A DNA stretch of 45,816 bases from JBHIET01 sp046760785 (lineage in GTDB: Bacteria; Chloroflexota; Anaerolineae; B4-G1), in assembly GCA_046760785.1 (NCBI GenBank), contig JBHIET010000023.1, forward strand, positions 1 to 45,816, read 5' to 3'. This document shows, piece by piece, positions 7,991 to 15,447 of the stretch. Position numbers and translations under genes: made by a program. How positions within the stretch are numbered: position 1 is the first letter of the stretch; each line of letters starts with the position of its first letter. The notes beneath the pieces are model-generated. The model was not told where the DNA came from and searched no databases. It saw only the letters and a list, made by a program, of their open reading frames with translations.

Positions 7991-10900
7991 ATGTCAACCA
8001 TCCTCTCTCTTTATCAGTTCACCGACGAGCAGGCTGACGTCATTCGGTCCCCGGACCACGCCCTCGTCGTCACCGCCGGGGCCGGCTCCGGCAAGACCCG
8101 CACGCTGGTCGGCCGCTACCTGGCCCTGCTGGAATCCGGATTTCCCCTTCGCTCAATTGTCGCCATCACCTTCACCGACAAGGCCGCCCGCGAGATGCGC
8201 GCCCGCGTCCGCGCCGCCATCGAGACCTGGCTTGAGCAATGCCACGGCTCGACGGAGCGGACGCGCTGGGAGGAAGCCTTCGCCGCCCTGGATGGGGCGC
8301 GCATCGGTACCATCCACTCCCTCTGCGCCGAAATCCTCCGTGCCCACCCCGCTGAGGCCGGGGTAGACCCCGACTTCGACGTCCTGGACGAAACCCGCGC
8401 CGCCCTGTTGAAAGCCCGCGCCGTCGAGGCCGCCCTGACCTGGGCCATCACCGACCCCGACGCGGCCCGCGTCTTCGAGCACCTGACCGAGCACCAATTG
8501 CGGCAGGCCCTCGCCATTCTGGTGGAGAGGCGACTGGACGCCACATCCGCCTTCGACGCCGACCCCCTGGCTCGCTGGTCCGACGCATTGGCGGACTGGT
8601 TTCACAAACGGCTGGGAGACCCCGCCTGGGTCGCGCCCCTGGACCGCCTGGACCGCCTCCAGGCCCGCCAGCCCGACGACAAACTGGAGACCGCCCGCCG
8701 CTCAGTCCTGATCCACTGGGCCGAGGCCCGCGCCGCACTGGACGCCCGCGAGTGGGATGCTCTCTTCGCCGCCCTCCTGGCCCTGCGCGGTGCCATCTCC
8801 ACCGGCGGCAGGAAAAGCAACTGGGACGCCGATGACCTGGCGGCAGCGCGGGAGGCGATGAAAGACCTCCGCGCTCGCTTCGACGCCACCCTCGCCCGCC
8901 TGGTAGACAGGAAGCGACCGCTTTCCTGGACCCTGGACGAGCGGTGTGCCGATGCCCTCCCCCGCCTGCGCCGCCTCTTCGAGCACGCCTTAGCGGAGTA
9001 CGACCGCCTCAAGGACGACCGCCGTGCCCTCGACTTCGACGACCTGGAGGCCAGGGCGCTTGCTCTCCTCACCGGCAACGACGATGTCCGTGCCCGCTGG
9101 CAGTCGGAGGTGCGCGCCGTCCTGGTGGACGAATTTCAGGACACCAACCGCCGCCAACAGCGCATCGTCTACGTCCTCAGCGGCTTCACGCAACACGTAA
9201 CACGCACCACGTACCACGCACCACGCAACACACCTCACGCGCCATCCGGTTCACTCTTCGTGGTGGGCGACTCCAAACAGTCTATCTACCGCTTCCGTGG
9301 CGCCGACGTCACCGTCTTCCGCCGCGTCCAAGCCGACGTGATTGCTGCTGGCGGACGGCACATCCCCCTCGACCTCACCTTCCGTGCCCACACTCCCCTG
9401 GTCGCCCTGACCAACGCCCTCCTGGCCCCCATCCTGAGCGAGCGAGACGACCCTGAGCGACCCTACGTCGTCCCCTTCGCGCCGCTGACCGCCCACCGGG
9501 ATGTGCCTCGCCCCGGCATCCGCTCCCCTTACGTGGAACTGCATCTGGGGCTGGGGGAGAACGCCGACGGGGGCCGCGCCGCAGCAGCAGCCGGTCTGGC
9601 CCGTCGCCTGCGCCGGTTGCGCGAGGGGGAGGGCGTGGACTGGGGAGAGATGGCGCTTCTCTTCCGCGCCGCCACCGGCTTCCCCGCCTACGAGGACGCG
9701 CTGGAGCGGGCGGGCATCCCCTTCGTCACCGTCGCCGGGCGCGGCTTCTACGAGCGGCCCGAGGTGCGCGACCTGCTCAACGCGCTGGCCGCCCTGGCCG
9801 ACCCCGGCGACGACCTGCCGCTGGCCGGGCTCCTGCGCTCCCCCGCCTTCGCCCTCAGTGACGTCGCCCTGTACCTGCTGCGCTGGGGGCCGGACGGCGA
9901 GCGGCGCTCCCTGTGGGACGCTCTCCACGGCCCACTGGGCTACCTTGACCCCGCCGACGCCGCCCGCGCCCGCCGCGCCCGGGAGATCATCGCCGACCTC
10001 CACGCCCTGGCGGGTCGCGTCACCGTCGGCGACCTGCTGGCCCGCTTCCTGGACGTCACCCACTACCGCGCCGCCCTCTACCTGGCCGGAGGCCACCGGC
10101 TGTGTCGCAACGTAGACAAATTGCTTGCCGATGCCCATCGCAGTGGCTTGGTCAGCGTGGGAGAGTTTCTGGAATACGTCCAGTCCCTGCGCGACGTGGC
10201 CGCCCGCGAGGGGGAAGCCCCTGTCGAGGCCGAGGGAGCTGTCCAGTTGATGACCATCCACAAGGCCAAGGGACTGGAGTTCCCCATCGTCGTCATCACC
10301 GACGCGGCTCACGGCGGCGGCAGCCGCACCCCGCCCGTCCTCGTCTCGCCCGACCTGGGCATCCTGCTGGGGCTGAGGGAGGAAAAGGCCCTCCCTGCTG
10401 CCTACCGGCTGGCTGCTCTGCGCGAAGTGGACCAGGAAGATGCCGAGTCCCGGCGGCTCCTCTACGTCGCCGCCACCCGCGCCCAGGAGAAACTCATCGT
10501 CAGCGGGCACGTCAGGGCGAAGAAGGACAGTGCGCTCCAACTGGGAGGCTGGCTGGCCTGGTTGGGAGAGGTCATCGGCCTGGACGAGGTCCAACTGCCC
10601 AATCCTCTCACCACTCCGCAATCCCTCGATCTGGATTGGGACGGCGCTCCGCTAGCCTGCGTGGTGTATCCCGAGCCAGGGGACAAGAAGACAAGAGGAC
10701 AAGGAGATAAGGAGATCTCTCCCCCTCCCCTTGTCCCTTTGTCCCCCCCTCTCCCCGACCTGATCGCCCCGTTGACCTTCGCCGCCTGCGCTGACACCGA
10801 CCCGAAGGTGCGGGAACGGGAGAGTCAGCCGCCGCCCCGCGTCTGGCGCGTCGTGCCCGTGGCCCGGAGGCCCGAGGGCCCCGCCTGGGTCCTGGGCACC

Positions 10901-11416
10901 CTGGTACACGTCGCCCTGCGCCACTGGCGCTTCCCCGACCGGGAGGGTTTTGAGGACTTTCTGCGCCCCTTCGCCCTGGAGGCCGGCCTGACCGACGCGG
11001 GGGAAATCCATCGCACCATCGCCGCAACCCGCCGCCTCCTGGCCCGCTTCCAGGCCCATCCTCTCCACGCCAGACTGGACCGGGCCGAGCGGCACCACGA
11101 GGTGCCCTACGCCGTCGAGGTGGACGGCGCTCCCCGTAGCGGTATCGTGGACCTGCTGGCGCGGTTGGACGGGGAATGGACGGTGGTCGAGTTCAAGACC
11201 GACGAACTGCGGGCTGCAGCCGACCTGGAGGCTCACATCCGGCAGAAGAGGTATGACGAGCAGGTGCGGGAGTACGTCGCAGCGGTGACCCGTCTCCTGG
11301 GCAAGCGCCCGCGAGCGTTGTTGGTCTTCTTGAACGTGGGTAAAAGTGTGGAAGTGGTCGAGCTTGACACCACGGCAGAACGGGGTAAAATTCAGTTGAT
11401 GAATTTTGGTGCGTGA
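7991..11416 (+). CDS. addA: AddA-like UvrD-family helicase/nuclease subunit
   Basis: Probable A subunit partnering the AddB-like protein: a superfamily-1A, 3'-5' translocating DNA helicase with a C-terminal nuclease. Seen: the Q-motif region FTDEQADVIRSP, Walker A AGAGSGKT (residues 29-36), motif Ia ITFTDKAAREMRARV, Walker B VLVDEFQDTN (about 378), motif III VVGDSKQSIYRFRGAD, motif V VQLMTIHKAKGLEFP, motif VI RLLYVAATRAQEKL, and nuclease residues in GIVDLLARLDG and VVEFKTDE (about 1043-1070). The 1141-residue length fits AddA. Two low-complexity stretches (9186-9240, 10679-10757) are repeat DNA translated in frame at what should be surface loops. No Shine-Dalgarno precedes ATG 7991; transcription could come from the higBA promoter. 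The 3' end contains the promoter of the next operon. Confidence 0.85.
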   Translation: MSTILSLYQFTDEQADVIRSPDHALVVTAGAGSGKTRTLVGRYLALLESGFPLRSIVAITFTDKAAREMRARVRAAIETWLEQCHGSTERTRWEEAFAALDGARIGTIHSLCAEILRAHPAEAGVDPDFDVLDETRAALLKARAVEAALTWAITDPDAARVFEHLTEHQLRQALAILVERRLDATSAFDADPLARWSDALADWFHKRLGDPAWVAPLDRLDRLQARQPDDKLETARRSVLIHWAEARAALDAREWDALFAALLALRGAISTGGRKSNWDADDLAAAREAMKDLRARFDATLARLVDRKRPLSWTLDERCADALPRLRRLFEHALAEYDRLKDDRRALDFDDLEARALALLTGNDDVRARWQSEVRAVLVDEFQDTNRRQQRIVYVLSGFTQHVTRTTYHAPRNTPHAPSGSLFVVGDSKQSIYRFRGADVTVFRRVQADVIAAGGRHIPLDLTFRAHTPLVALTNALLAPILSERDDPERPYVVPFAPLTAHRDVPRPGIRSPYVELHLGLGENADGGRAAAAAGLARRLRRLREGEGVDWGEMALLFRAATGFPAYEDALERAGIPFVTVAGRGFYERPEVRDLLNALAALADPGDDLPLAGLLRSPAFALSDVALYLLRWGPDGERRSLWDALHGPLGYLDPADAARARRAREIIADLHALAGRVTVGDLLARFLDVTHYRAALYLAGGHRLCRNVDKLLADAHRSGLVSVGEFLEYVQSLRDVAAREGEAPVEAEGAVQLMTIHKAKGLEFPIVVITDAAHGGGSRTPPVLVSPDLGILLGLREEKALPAAYRLAALREVDQEDAESRRLLYVAATRAQEKLIVSGHVRAKKDSALQLGGWLAWLGEVIGLDEVQLPNPLTTPQSLDLDWDGAPLACVVYPEPGDKKTRGQGDKEISPPPLVPLSPPLPDLIAPLTFAACADTDPKVRERESQPPPRVWRVVPVARRPEGPAWVLGTLVHVALRHWRFPDREGFEDFLRPFALEAGLTDAGEIHRTIAATRRLLARFQAHPLHARLDRAERHHEVPYAVEVDGAPRSGIVDLLARLDGEWTVVEFKTDELRAAADLEAHIRQKRYDEQVREYVAAVTRLLGKRPRALLVFLNVGKSVEVVELDTTAERGKIQLMNFGA
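9186..9240. repeat. CACG-rich microrepeat read in frame
   Basis: About six imperfect copies of ACGCACCACGTA-like units, translated as THVTRTTYHAPRNTPHAP within the AddA-like protein, between Walker B and motif III. Not part of the helicase fold as I know it. Confidence 0.55.
10679..10757. repeat. GGACAA fold-back repeat read in frame
   Basis: A GACAAG/AGGACAAGG-rich left arm pairs with a CCCTTGTCCCTTTGTCC right arm. It is translated in frame (PGDKKTRGQGDKE then PPPLVPLSPP) and lies between the helicase and nuclease parts of the AddA-like protein. Confidence 0.55.
11364..11391 (+). promoter_or_regulatory. Promoter of the first MNT-HEPN operon, inside addA
   Basis: TTGACA (11364-11369) and TAAAAT (11386-11391), 16 bp apart, lie within the last codons of the AddA-like gene and 44 bp before the MNT start. 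Confidence 0.6.
11387..11407. promoter_or_regulatory. Operator candidate over the MNT promoter start point
   Basis: AAAATTCA-GTTGA-TGAATTTT is a perfect 8-bp inverted repeat that overlaps the -10 and the expected transcription start. This is where an autoregulating antitoxin complex would bind. The same bases also encode the C-terminus of the AddA-like protein. Confidence 0.45.
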
Positions 11417-11434
11417 ATTGCCCTGGAGGACAGA

Positions 11435-11755
11435 ATGGGCCAGGTAAAGCAGGAAGTGCTGGACGAGATCGTCCGGCGCATCGTTGAGGTAGCACAGCCC
11501 GAAAAGATCATCATGTTCGGCTCTGCTGCCCGAGGGGAGATGGGGCCGAACAGTGACGTGGATTTGTTAGTGGTCAAGTCCAACGTTGCCCATCGTGGGC
11601 GTCTCGCGGGAGACATCTATATGAACCTCATCGGAGCTGGACAGGCCGTGGATGTCATTGTCGTCACTCCTGAAGACATTGAACGATACCGTGATTCCAT
11701 TGGCCTAGTCATCAAGCCTGCTCTGCAGGAAGGGAAGGTGATATATGCGGCGTGA
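11435..11755 (+). CDS. MNT-type nucleotidyltransferase (antitoxin of HEPN pair)
   Basis: Minimal nucleotidyltransferase, 106 residues. The catalytic signature is intact: FGSAARGEMGPNSDVDLLVV gives GS followed by DxD, and VDVIVV supplies the third acidic residue. Known: in MNT/HEPN pairs the MNT protein inactivates the HEPN ribonuclease by attaching AMP. The start ATG 11435 follows GGAGGA by four bases. The gene overlaps the HEPN gene by 11 bp and opens a chain of five overlapping or nearly touching genes that includes the EPS-type regulator. Confidence 0.88.
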   Translation: MGQVKQEVLDEIVRRIVEVAQPEKIIMFGSAARGEMGPNSDVDLLVVKSNVAHRGRLAGDIYMNLIGAGQAVDVIVVTPEDIERYRDSIGLVIKPALQEGKVIYAA

Positions 11756-12197
11756 TTCCCTTGACCGTGTCCAGGGAAAGCGTTTCCCTCCAGACGATCC
11801 CAGGGAGTGGCTCAATCGGGCCAGAAGCAACTTGGCCCAGGCCAGAGAAGGCGCTCAAATCGCAGGAGTATATCTGGAGGATTTGTGCTTTAGCGCCCAG
11901 CAGGCAGCAGAGAAGGCTATTAAAGCGGTTCTGATCCAGTATGAAGTAGAGTTCCCTTATGTTCACGACTTGGCGAAACTTCTCGGCCTCGTGGAACAGA
12001 CTGGGCAGGAGGTGCCGAGTGAAGTGCAGCAAGCGGCAAGGCTGACCCGATATGCGGTAGTGGCCCGGTACCCTGGACTTGTTGGGGATGTCACTCGTGA
12101 CCAGTACGACGAAGCCGTCACCATCGCAGAAGAGGTCGTCCGCTGGGCTGAAAGCATCATTGGGCCAGGGAGTGAGAGTGGCCGATGTCGGAAGTAG
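11745..12197 (+). CDS. HEPN-domain protein
   Basis: All-helical HEPN protein of 150 residues, partner of the preceding MNT. Seen: DPREWLNRARSNLAQARE, then LCFSAQQAAEKAIKAVLI and FPYVHDLAKLL, typical of the HEPN subgroup paired with MNT proteins. The later RYAVVARYPG replaces the R-x4-6-H ribonuclease motif of HepT, so RNase activity is uncertain. It overlaps the MNT upstream by 11 bp and the regulator downstream by 13 bp, so the three genes are presumably cotranslated. Confidence 0.85.
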   Translation: MRRDSLDRVQGKRFPPDDPREWLNRARSNLAQAREGAQIAGVYLEDLCFSAQQAAEKAIKAVLIQYEVEFPYVHDLAKLLGLVEQTGQEVPSEVQQAARLTRYAVVARYPGLVGDVTRDQYDEAVTIAEEVVRWAESIIGPGSESGRCRK

Positions 12198-12652
12198 AGC
12201 GCCAGCTACGCATCCTGGAGGTATTGGAGCGCAACCCGGAAACTACCCAGGCCAACCTGGCCGCCCAGTTGGGCGTGGCGGTGGGCAGCGTCAACTGGTA
12301 TCTCAAGCGGCTGATCAAGAAGGGGTACGTCAAAGCGACGCGCATGCAACGTAGCCGGCTCAAGTACTTTGTCACGCCGCAGGGGCTGGCACTCAAGGCC
12401 AGGCTGACCTCGCAGTATATGGAGGTCTCGCTGCGGGTGTACCGCGAATTGCGCCAGGCGGCGCGGGAGACGCTGGCAAGCGTGCGTGAGCGTGGTTACA
12501 CGGCGGTGCAGGCTGACGGCAAGGGCGAGGCGATGGAGATATTCTACCTGACTTGCCTGGAGGAAGGCGTGCCGGTCCAGCAGTCTCCTCCCTTGCCGCT
12601 CCCGGAGGTACGGGCGGATGGGACGGGGTTTGCGGTGGAGTGGCCGGAGTAG
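12185..12652 (+). CDS. Winged-helix regulator, EPS-associated MarR type
   Basis: 155-residue DNA-binding protein. The first 70 residues are a winged helix: RQLRILEVLERNPETTQANL, LGVAVGSVNWYLKRLIKKGY, then KYFVTPQGLALKARL. This arrangement, with VNWYLKxLIKKGYVKA and TPxGLxxKARLT, resembles the MarR-like regulators found at the head of exopolysaccharide clusters. The C-terminal part (VYRELRQAARETLASVRERG, later EIFYLTCLEEG) could be a dimerisation or ligand domain. Its place at the head of a glycosyltransferase locus supports a role in controlling it. It overlaps the HEPN gene, so it may share the toxin-antitoxin promoter at 11364. Confidence 0.75.
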   Translation: MSEVERQLRILEVLERNPETTQANLAAQLGVAVGSVNWYLKRLIKKGYVKATRMQRSRLKYFVTPQGLALKARLTSQYMEVSLRVYRELRQAARETLASVRERGYTAVQADGKGEAMEIFYLTCLEEGVPVQQSPPLPLPEVRADGTGFAVEWPE

Positions 12653-12657
12653 GGTGA

Positions 12658-13047
12658 GTGAATGTGAGCACAATGGATTTCGAAACGGCAAGACGGTATT
12701 ATCGCGAACGTGAGATGCGCAGACGAGCACAACGCGAGGCCGAACGGCAGAAGTGGCTGCAGCGTGTGCGTGAAACTACCTCGCGCGTCGCCCCGCGCTA
12801 TCCCGGCGTGCGGCGGGTGTACTTATTTGGCTCGCTGTTGGAACCGGGGCGATTTAGACCCGATTCAGACATTGACGTCGCGGTAGAATGCGATACACTG
12901 GAGACCGAAGGCGCGTTCTGGCGTGCTCTGGAACAGGAATTAAAGCGAGATGTGGACGTGCGTTCATTGACCGGCACGATAGCGGAGGCTGTGAAGCATA
13001 AAGGAGAGCAAGTGTATGGACGACAAGATACTCGTCCTGATGAATAG
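12658..13047 (+). CDS. MNT-type nucleotidyltransferase (antitoxin of HepT pair)
   Basis: 129-residue nucleotidyltransferase with an Arg/Glu-rich helical N-terminus (YYREREMRRRAQREAERQ) and intact core VYLFGSLLEPGRFRPDSDID; VDVRSL supplies the third Asp. The start is GTG 12658 or possibly ATG 12673; both lie after the GGAGTAGGGTGAG region at the end of the regulator. It overlaps the HepT-like gene by 32 bp. The N-terminal extension is shared with the MNT at 27239 and with the relic at 26947, which marks these three as one subfamily distinct from the MNT at 11435. Confidence 0.85.
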   Translation: MNVSTMDFETARRYYREREMRRRAQREAERQKWLQRVRETTSRVAPRYPGVRRVYLFGSLLEPGRFRPDSDIDVAVECDTLETEGAFWRALEQELKRDVDVRSLTGTIAEAVKHKGEQVYGRQDTRPDE

Positions 13048-13483
13048 CATCCGCCGTGACCTGGAGGCCATAGCGACAATCTACGATGAGCTGGAGCGTT
13101 ATCCTCTGAGGGCGGACGCCGGTGACGATACACTGATCGTGATAGCCTATCATCTACATAATTTGTATAACGCTTTTGAAAACATCTTCCAGAACATCGC
13201 AGCAGTGTTTGAGAATTCGACGGATGACGTAGAAAGGTGGCACGTCCAGTTGCTGGAACGGATGCGGTTGGACGTGATGCCGCTGCGCCCGGCAGTCATT
13301 GACGACGTAGCCTATGACGGACTGGACGAGTTACGACGGTTCAGGCACCTGTTTCGTCATGCGTACAGTACGAAACTCGATCCCTTGCGATTGCAGTTGG
13401 TGATGGGCAAAGCACTGGTGCTGGAAGCAATATACGCCGGTCAGTTGGAGCGATTCATAGACTTCCTGCAGAGTTTAGCGTGA
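13016..13483 (+). CDS. HepT-like HEPN ribonuclease toxin
   Basis: 155-residue helical protein. RFRHLFRHAY carries R110-x4-H115-x-Y117, the R-x4-H-x-Y motif of HepT toxins; Arg and His form the RNase site, and the Tyr is the residue that the MNT partner adenylylates in characterised HepT-MntA systems. Other landmarks are AYHLHNLYNAFENIF and VERWHVQLLERM. It shares all of these with the proteins at 27571 and the C-terminal half of 30016, so the three are paralogues. It overlaps its MNT by 32 bp; the first glycosyltransferase follows after 39 bp, probably in the same transcript. Confidence 0.85.
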   Translation: MDDKILVLMNSIRRDLEAIATIYDELERYPLRADAGDDTLIVIAYHLHNLYNAFENIFQNIAAVFENSTDDVERWHVQLLERMRLDVMPLRPAVIDDVAYDGLDELRRFRHLFRHAYSTKLDPLRLQLVMGKALVLEAIYAGQLERFIDFLQSLA

Positions 13484-13522
13484 GAGAGGGCAGACTACGC
13501 GCCTTACCTGCGCCCGGCCATT

Positions 13523-14656
13523 ATGATCATCTGTTCTCCTCACGTGAGCATAGCTCCCGAATCATCCTCCGGCGGCGAGGTCTACGAGCGGGAAGTGCTG
13601 AAGCACCTGGCACTGCTGGGGGTGCGCGTTGACCTGATATTGCCGGGCCGCGCCCCTTGCTGGACCGACGTCCCCAACTGGCACGTGCATCGCACCCGGC
13701 TGCCCAAAGGATTCCGCTGGTACATTTCCAACCTGGTGTTTCCGCCGTACATCAAGCGGGTTTACGAGCAACGGCCGTTCGATCTGTTGCGCGTGCACTC
13801 GTTGCGCTTCGTGGGGCCGGCGGCGCTATGGGCCAGGCGGCGCTACCGGTTGCCGGTGCCGGTGGTCGCTCACCACCACCACGTGGACCGCAACTGGCTC
13901 AACCCGGTGATCGAGCGGCGCGTGATCGAAGCCTGTGACTTGGTCACGACCGACAGCCGGTTCTCGCGTGAACAGTTGGCAAGAGAGTTGCAAGTGAGCA
14001 CCGACCATGTGGCTGTGATCTATGCAGGTGTTGATCGAGAACTCGAACCGCAGCCGAAAGATGAACGGCTGGTGACCAAGTTGGGATTGCAGGGCTACAA
14101 GGTTCTGCTCTTCCTGGGCGGGTTGAAGCACAGGAAGAACGTGGGCCTGTTGCTTGATGTCTTTCGCGACATCGTGACCGAGATGGGCGATGGGGTGCGG
14201 TTAATCATCGCCGGGTCGGGCAGCGAGGAGAAAGAGCTGCGCCGCCAGGCCGGAGAGCTAGGCATCGCCGACAAGGTCATTTTCGCGGGCTACGTGCCAG
14301 AGGCCGACAAGGCGCGGTTCTACAACCTGGCCGACGTGTACGTCCACCCCTCCAGCCTGGAGGGGTTCGGCATGACGGTCGGCGAGGCCATGTCGTGTGG
14401 TAAGCCGGTGGTGGCAACAGCGGTCGGCTCACTGCCCGAGGTCATCGTTGATGGCGAGACCGGCTTCCTGGTCCCGCCCGGCGACCGGCACCGGTTTGCA
14501 GAGCGGATCGTGACACTGCTCCGGGACGAGCCGCTGGCGCTCCGGTTTGGCGAGGCCGGCCGGCGGCGGGTCGAATCGCTGTTCCGCTGGGAGACGGTCG
14601 CCCGGCGGCTGGAGGAGCTTTATCAGCAGGTGTTGGACGACTGGCGGCGGCGATGA
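13523..14656 (+). CDS. GT-B glycosyltransferase, family 4 type
   Basis: 377 residues. Expected to transfer a sugar from a nucleotide-sugar to a growing lipid-linked glycan at the cytoplasmic membrane face. Seen: N-terminal SSGGEVYEREVLKHLALLG (acceptor-side fold), VVAHHHHVDRN, then the C-terminal donor-binding domain with VLLFLGGLKHRKN, LIIAGSGSEEKEL and the retaining-GT motif E280-x7-E288 in LEGFGMTVGEAMSCGKPVV. First gene of the polysaccharide core operon; no Shine-Dalgarno is visible before ATG 13523. The next gene overlaps by 4 bp (ATGA). Donor and acceptor are unknown. Confidence 0.88.
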   Translation: MIICSPHVSIAPESSSGGEVYEREVLKHLALLGVRVDLILPGRAPCWTDVPNWHVHRTRLPKGFRWYISNLVFPPYIKRVYEQRPFDLLRVHSLRFVGPAALWARRRYRLPVPVVAHHHHVDRNWLNPVIERRVIEACDLVTTDSRFSREQLARELQVSTDHVAVIYAGVDRELEPQPKDERLVTKLGLQGYKVLLFLGGLKHRKNVGLLLDVFRDIVTEMGDGVRLIIAGSGSEEKELRRQAGELGIADKVIFAGYVPEADKARFYNLADVYVHPSSLEGFGMTVGEAMSCGKPVVATAVGSLPEVIVDGETGFLVPPGDRHRFAERIVTLLRDEPLALRFGEAGRRRVESLFRWETVARRLEELYQQVLDDWRRR

Positions 14657-15447
14657 TCGAACGTGTCTGGTTGCGCGCTATCCAATACCTCAACGCCAAA
14701 CTCAAGTCGGCCTCGATGCGGCTGACCAGGTGGACGGGCAAATCCAGCGTCTACATCCACCCCAAACACCTGGCTGGGCTGGACGCCGGGCATCACTGGT
14801 ACACAGAACATCTAGAGCCTGGCGATGTGGTGCTCGACGTGGGCTGCGGCAGCGGAGCCCACGCGCTGCGGGCCGCCAAGCGGTGCCGGCTGGTAGTGGG
14901 GTTCGACTACGACGGGCGTCAGTTGGCCACAGGTCAGCAACTGGTTGCCAGGCAAGGCGTGAAGAACTTGCGCTTGCTGGAAGCCAACGCCGAGGACGGC
15001 TTCCCTTTCGCCGAGGGCACTTTCGACCAGGTGCTCTTTCTCGACGTGCTGGAGCACCTGCGCCGGCGTCAGGCAGCCCTGCGCGAGATAGGCCGGGTGC
15101 TGCGTGATGGCGGCACCGTGTTCCTGGCCGCTCCCAACCGGGAGACGAGTTGGAAGCGCCGCCTGGAAGCCGCTGGCCTCTTTCACTATTCCGACCCCGA
15201 TCACAAGATCGAGTACAGCCGGGAGGAACTGGAGGCGGAGTTGGAGGAGGGTGGCTTCCGCGTGGAGGGCGAGTTCGTGCCCATCGTCTACGACACGCCC
15301 TGGGCAGGCCTGATCGATTTCATCGGAGGATTTTCGTTGGCAGCCTACCGGCGTCTGAGCCGCTGGAAGCGGGAGGCCGTTCAGCAGCATCCGCAAGAGA
15401 GCACCGGTTGGCAGGTGATGTGCAGAAGACAGGAGCAGGCGCGGTGA
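14653..15447 (+). CDS. Class I SAM-dependent methyltransferase
   Basis: 264 residues. SAM-binding motif I is VLDVGCGSGAHALRAAKRC, the following acidic strand is VVGFDYDG, and LFLDVLEHL is motif II/III. Likely modifies a sugar or lipid precursor of the glycan made by its neighbours. ATGA overlap with the glycosyltransferase before it and GTGA overlap with the membrane protein after it point to coupled translation. The methylated substrate cannot be read from the sequence. Confidence 0.85.
   Translation: MIERVWLRAIQYLNAKLKSASMRLTRWTGKSSVYIHPKHLAGLDAGHHWYTEHLEPGDVVLDVGCGSGAHALRAAKRCRLVVGFDYDGRQLATGQQLVARQGVKNLRLLEANAEDGFPFAEGTFDQVLFLDVLEHLRRRQAALREIGRVLRDGGTVFLAAPNRETSWKRRLEAAGLFHYSDPDHKIEYSREELEAELEEGGFRVEGEFVPIVYDTPWAGLIDFIGGFSLAAYRRLSRWKREAVQQHPQESTGWQVMCRRQEQAR

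Noticed and set aside
9186..9240. Possible CRISPR-like repeat run
   Set aside because: Units are only about 9-12 bp, uneven, without spacers, and inside a coding gene.
9251..10621. 456-codon open frame on the minus strand
   Set aside because: It lies fully within the helicase core of the AddA-like gene, which has all its motifs; the frame is a GC-rich codon shadow with Gly/Gln-rich composition and no domain.
15150..15443. N-terminal extension of the GT39-like protein
   Set aside because: These codons overlap the intact methyltransferase gene in another frame, are Arg-rich and lack membrane segments; GTG 15444 overlaps the previous stop like the other genes of the operon.
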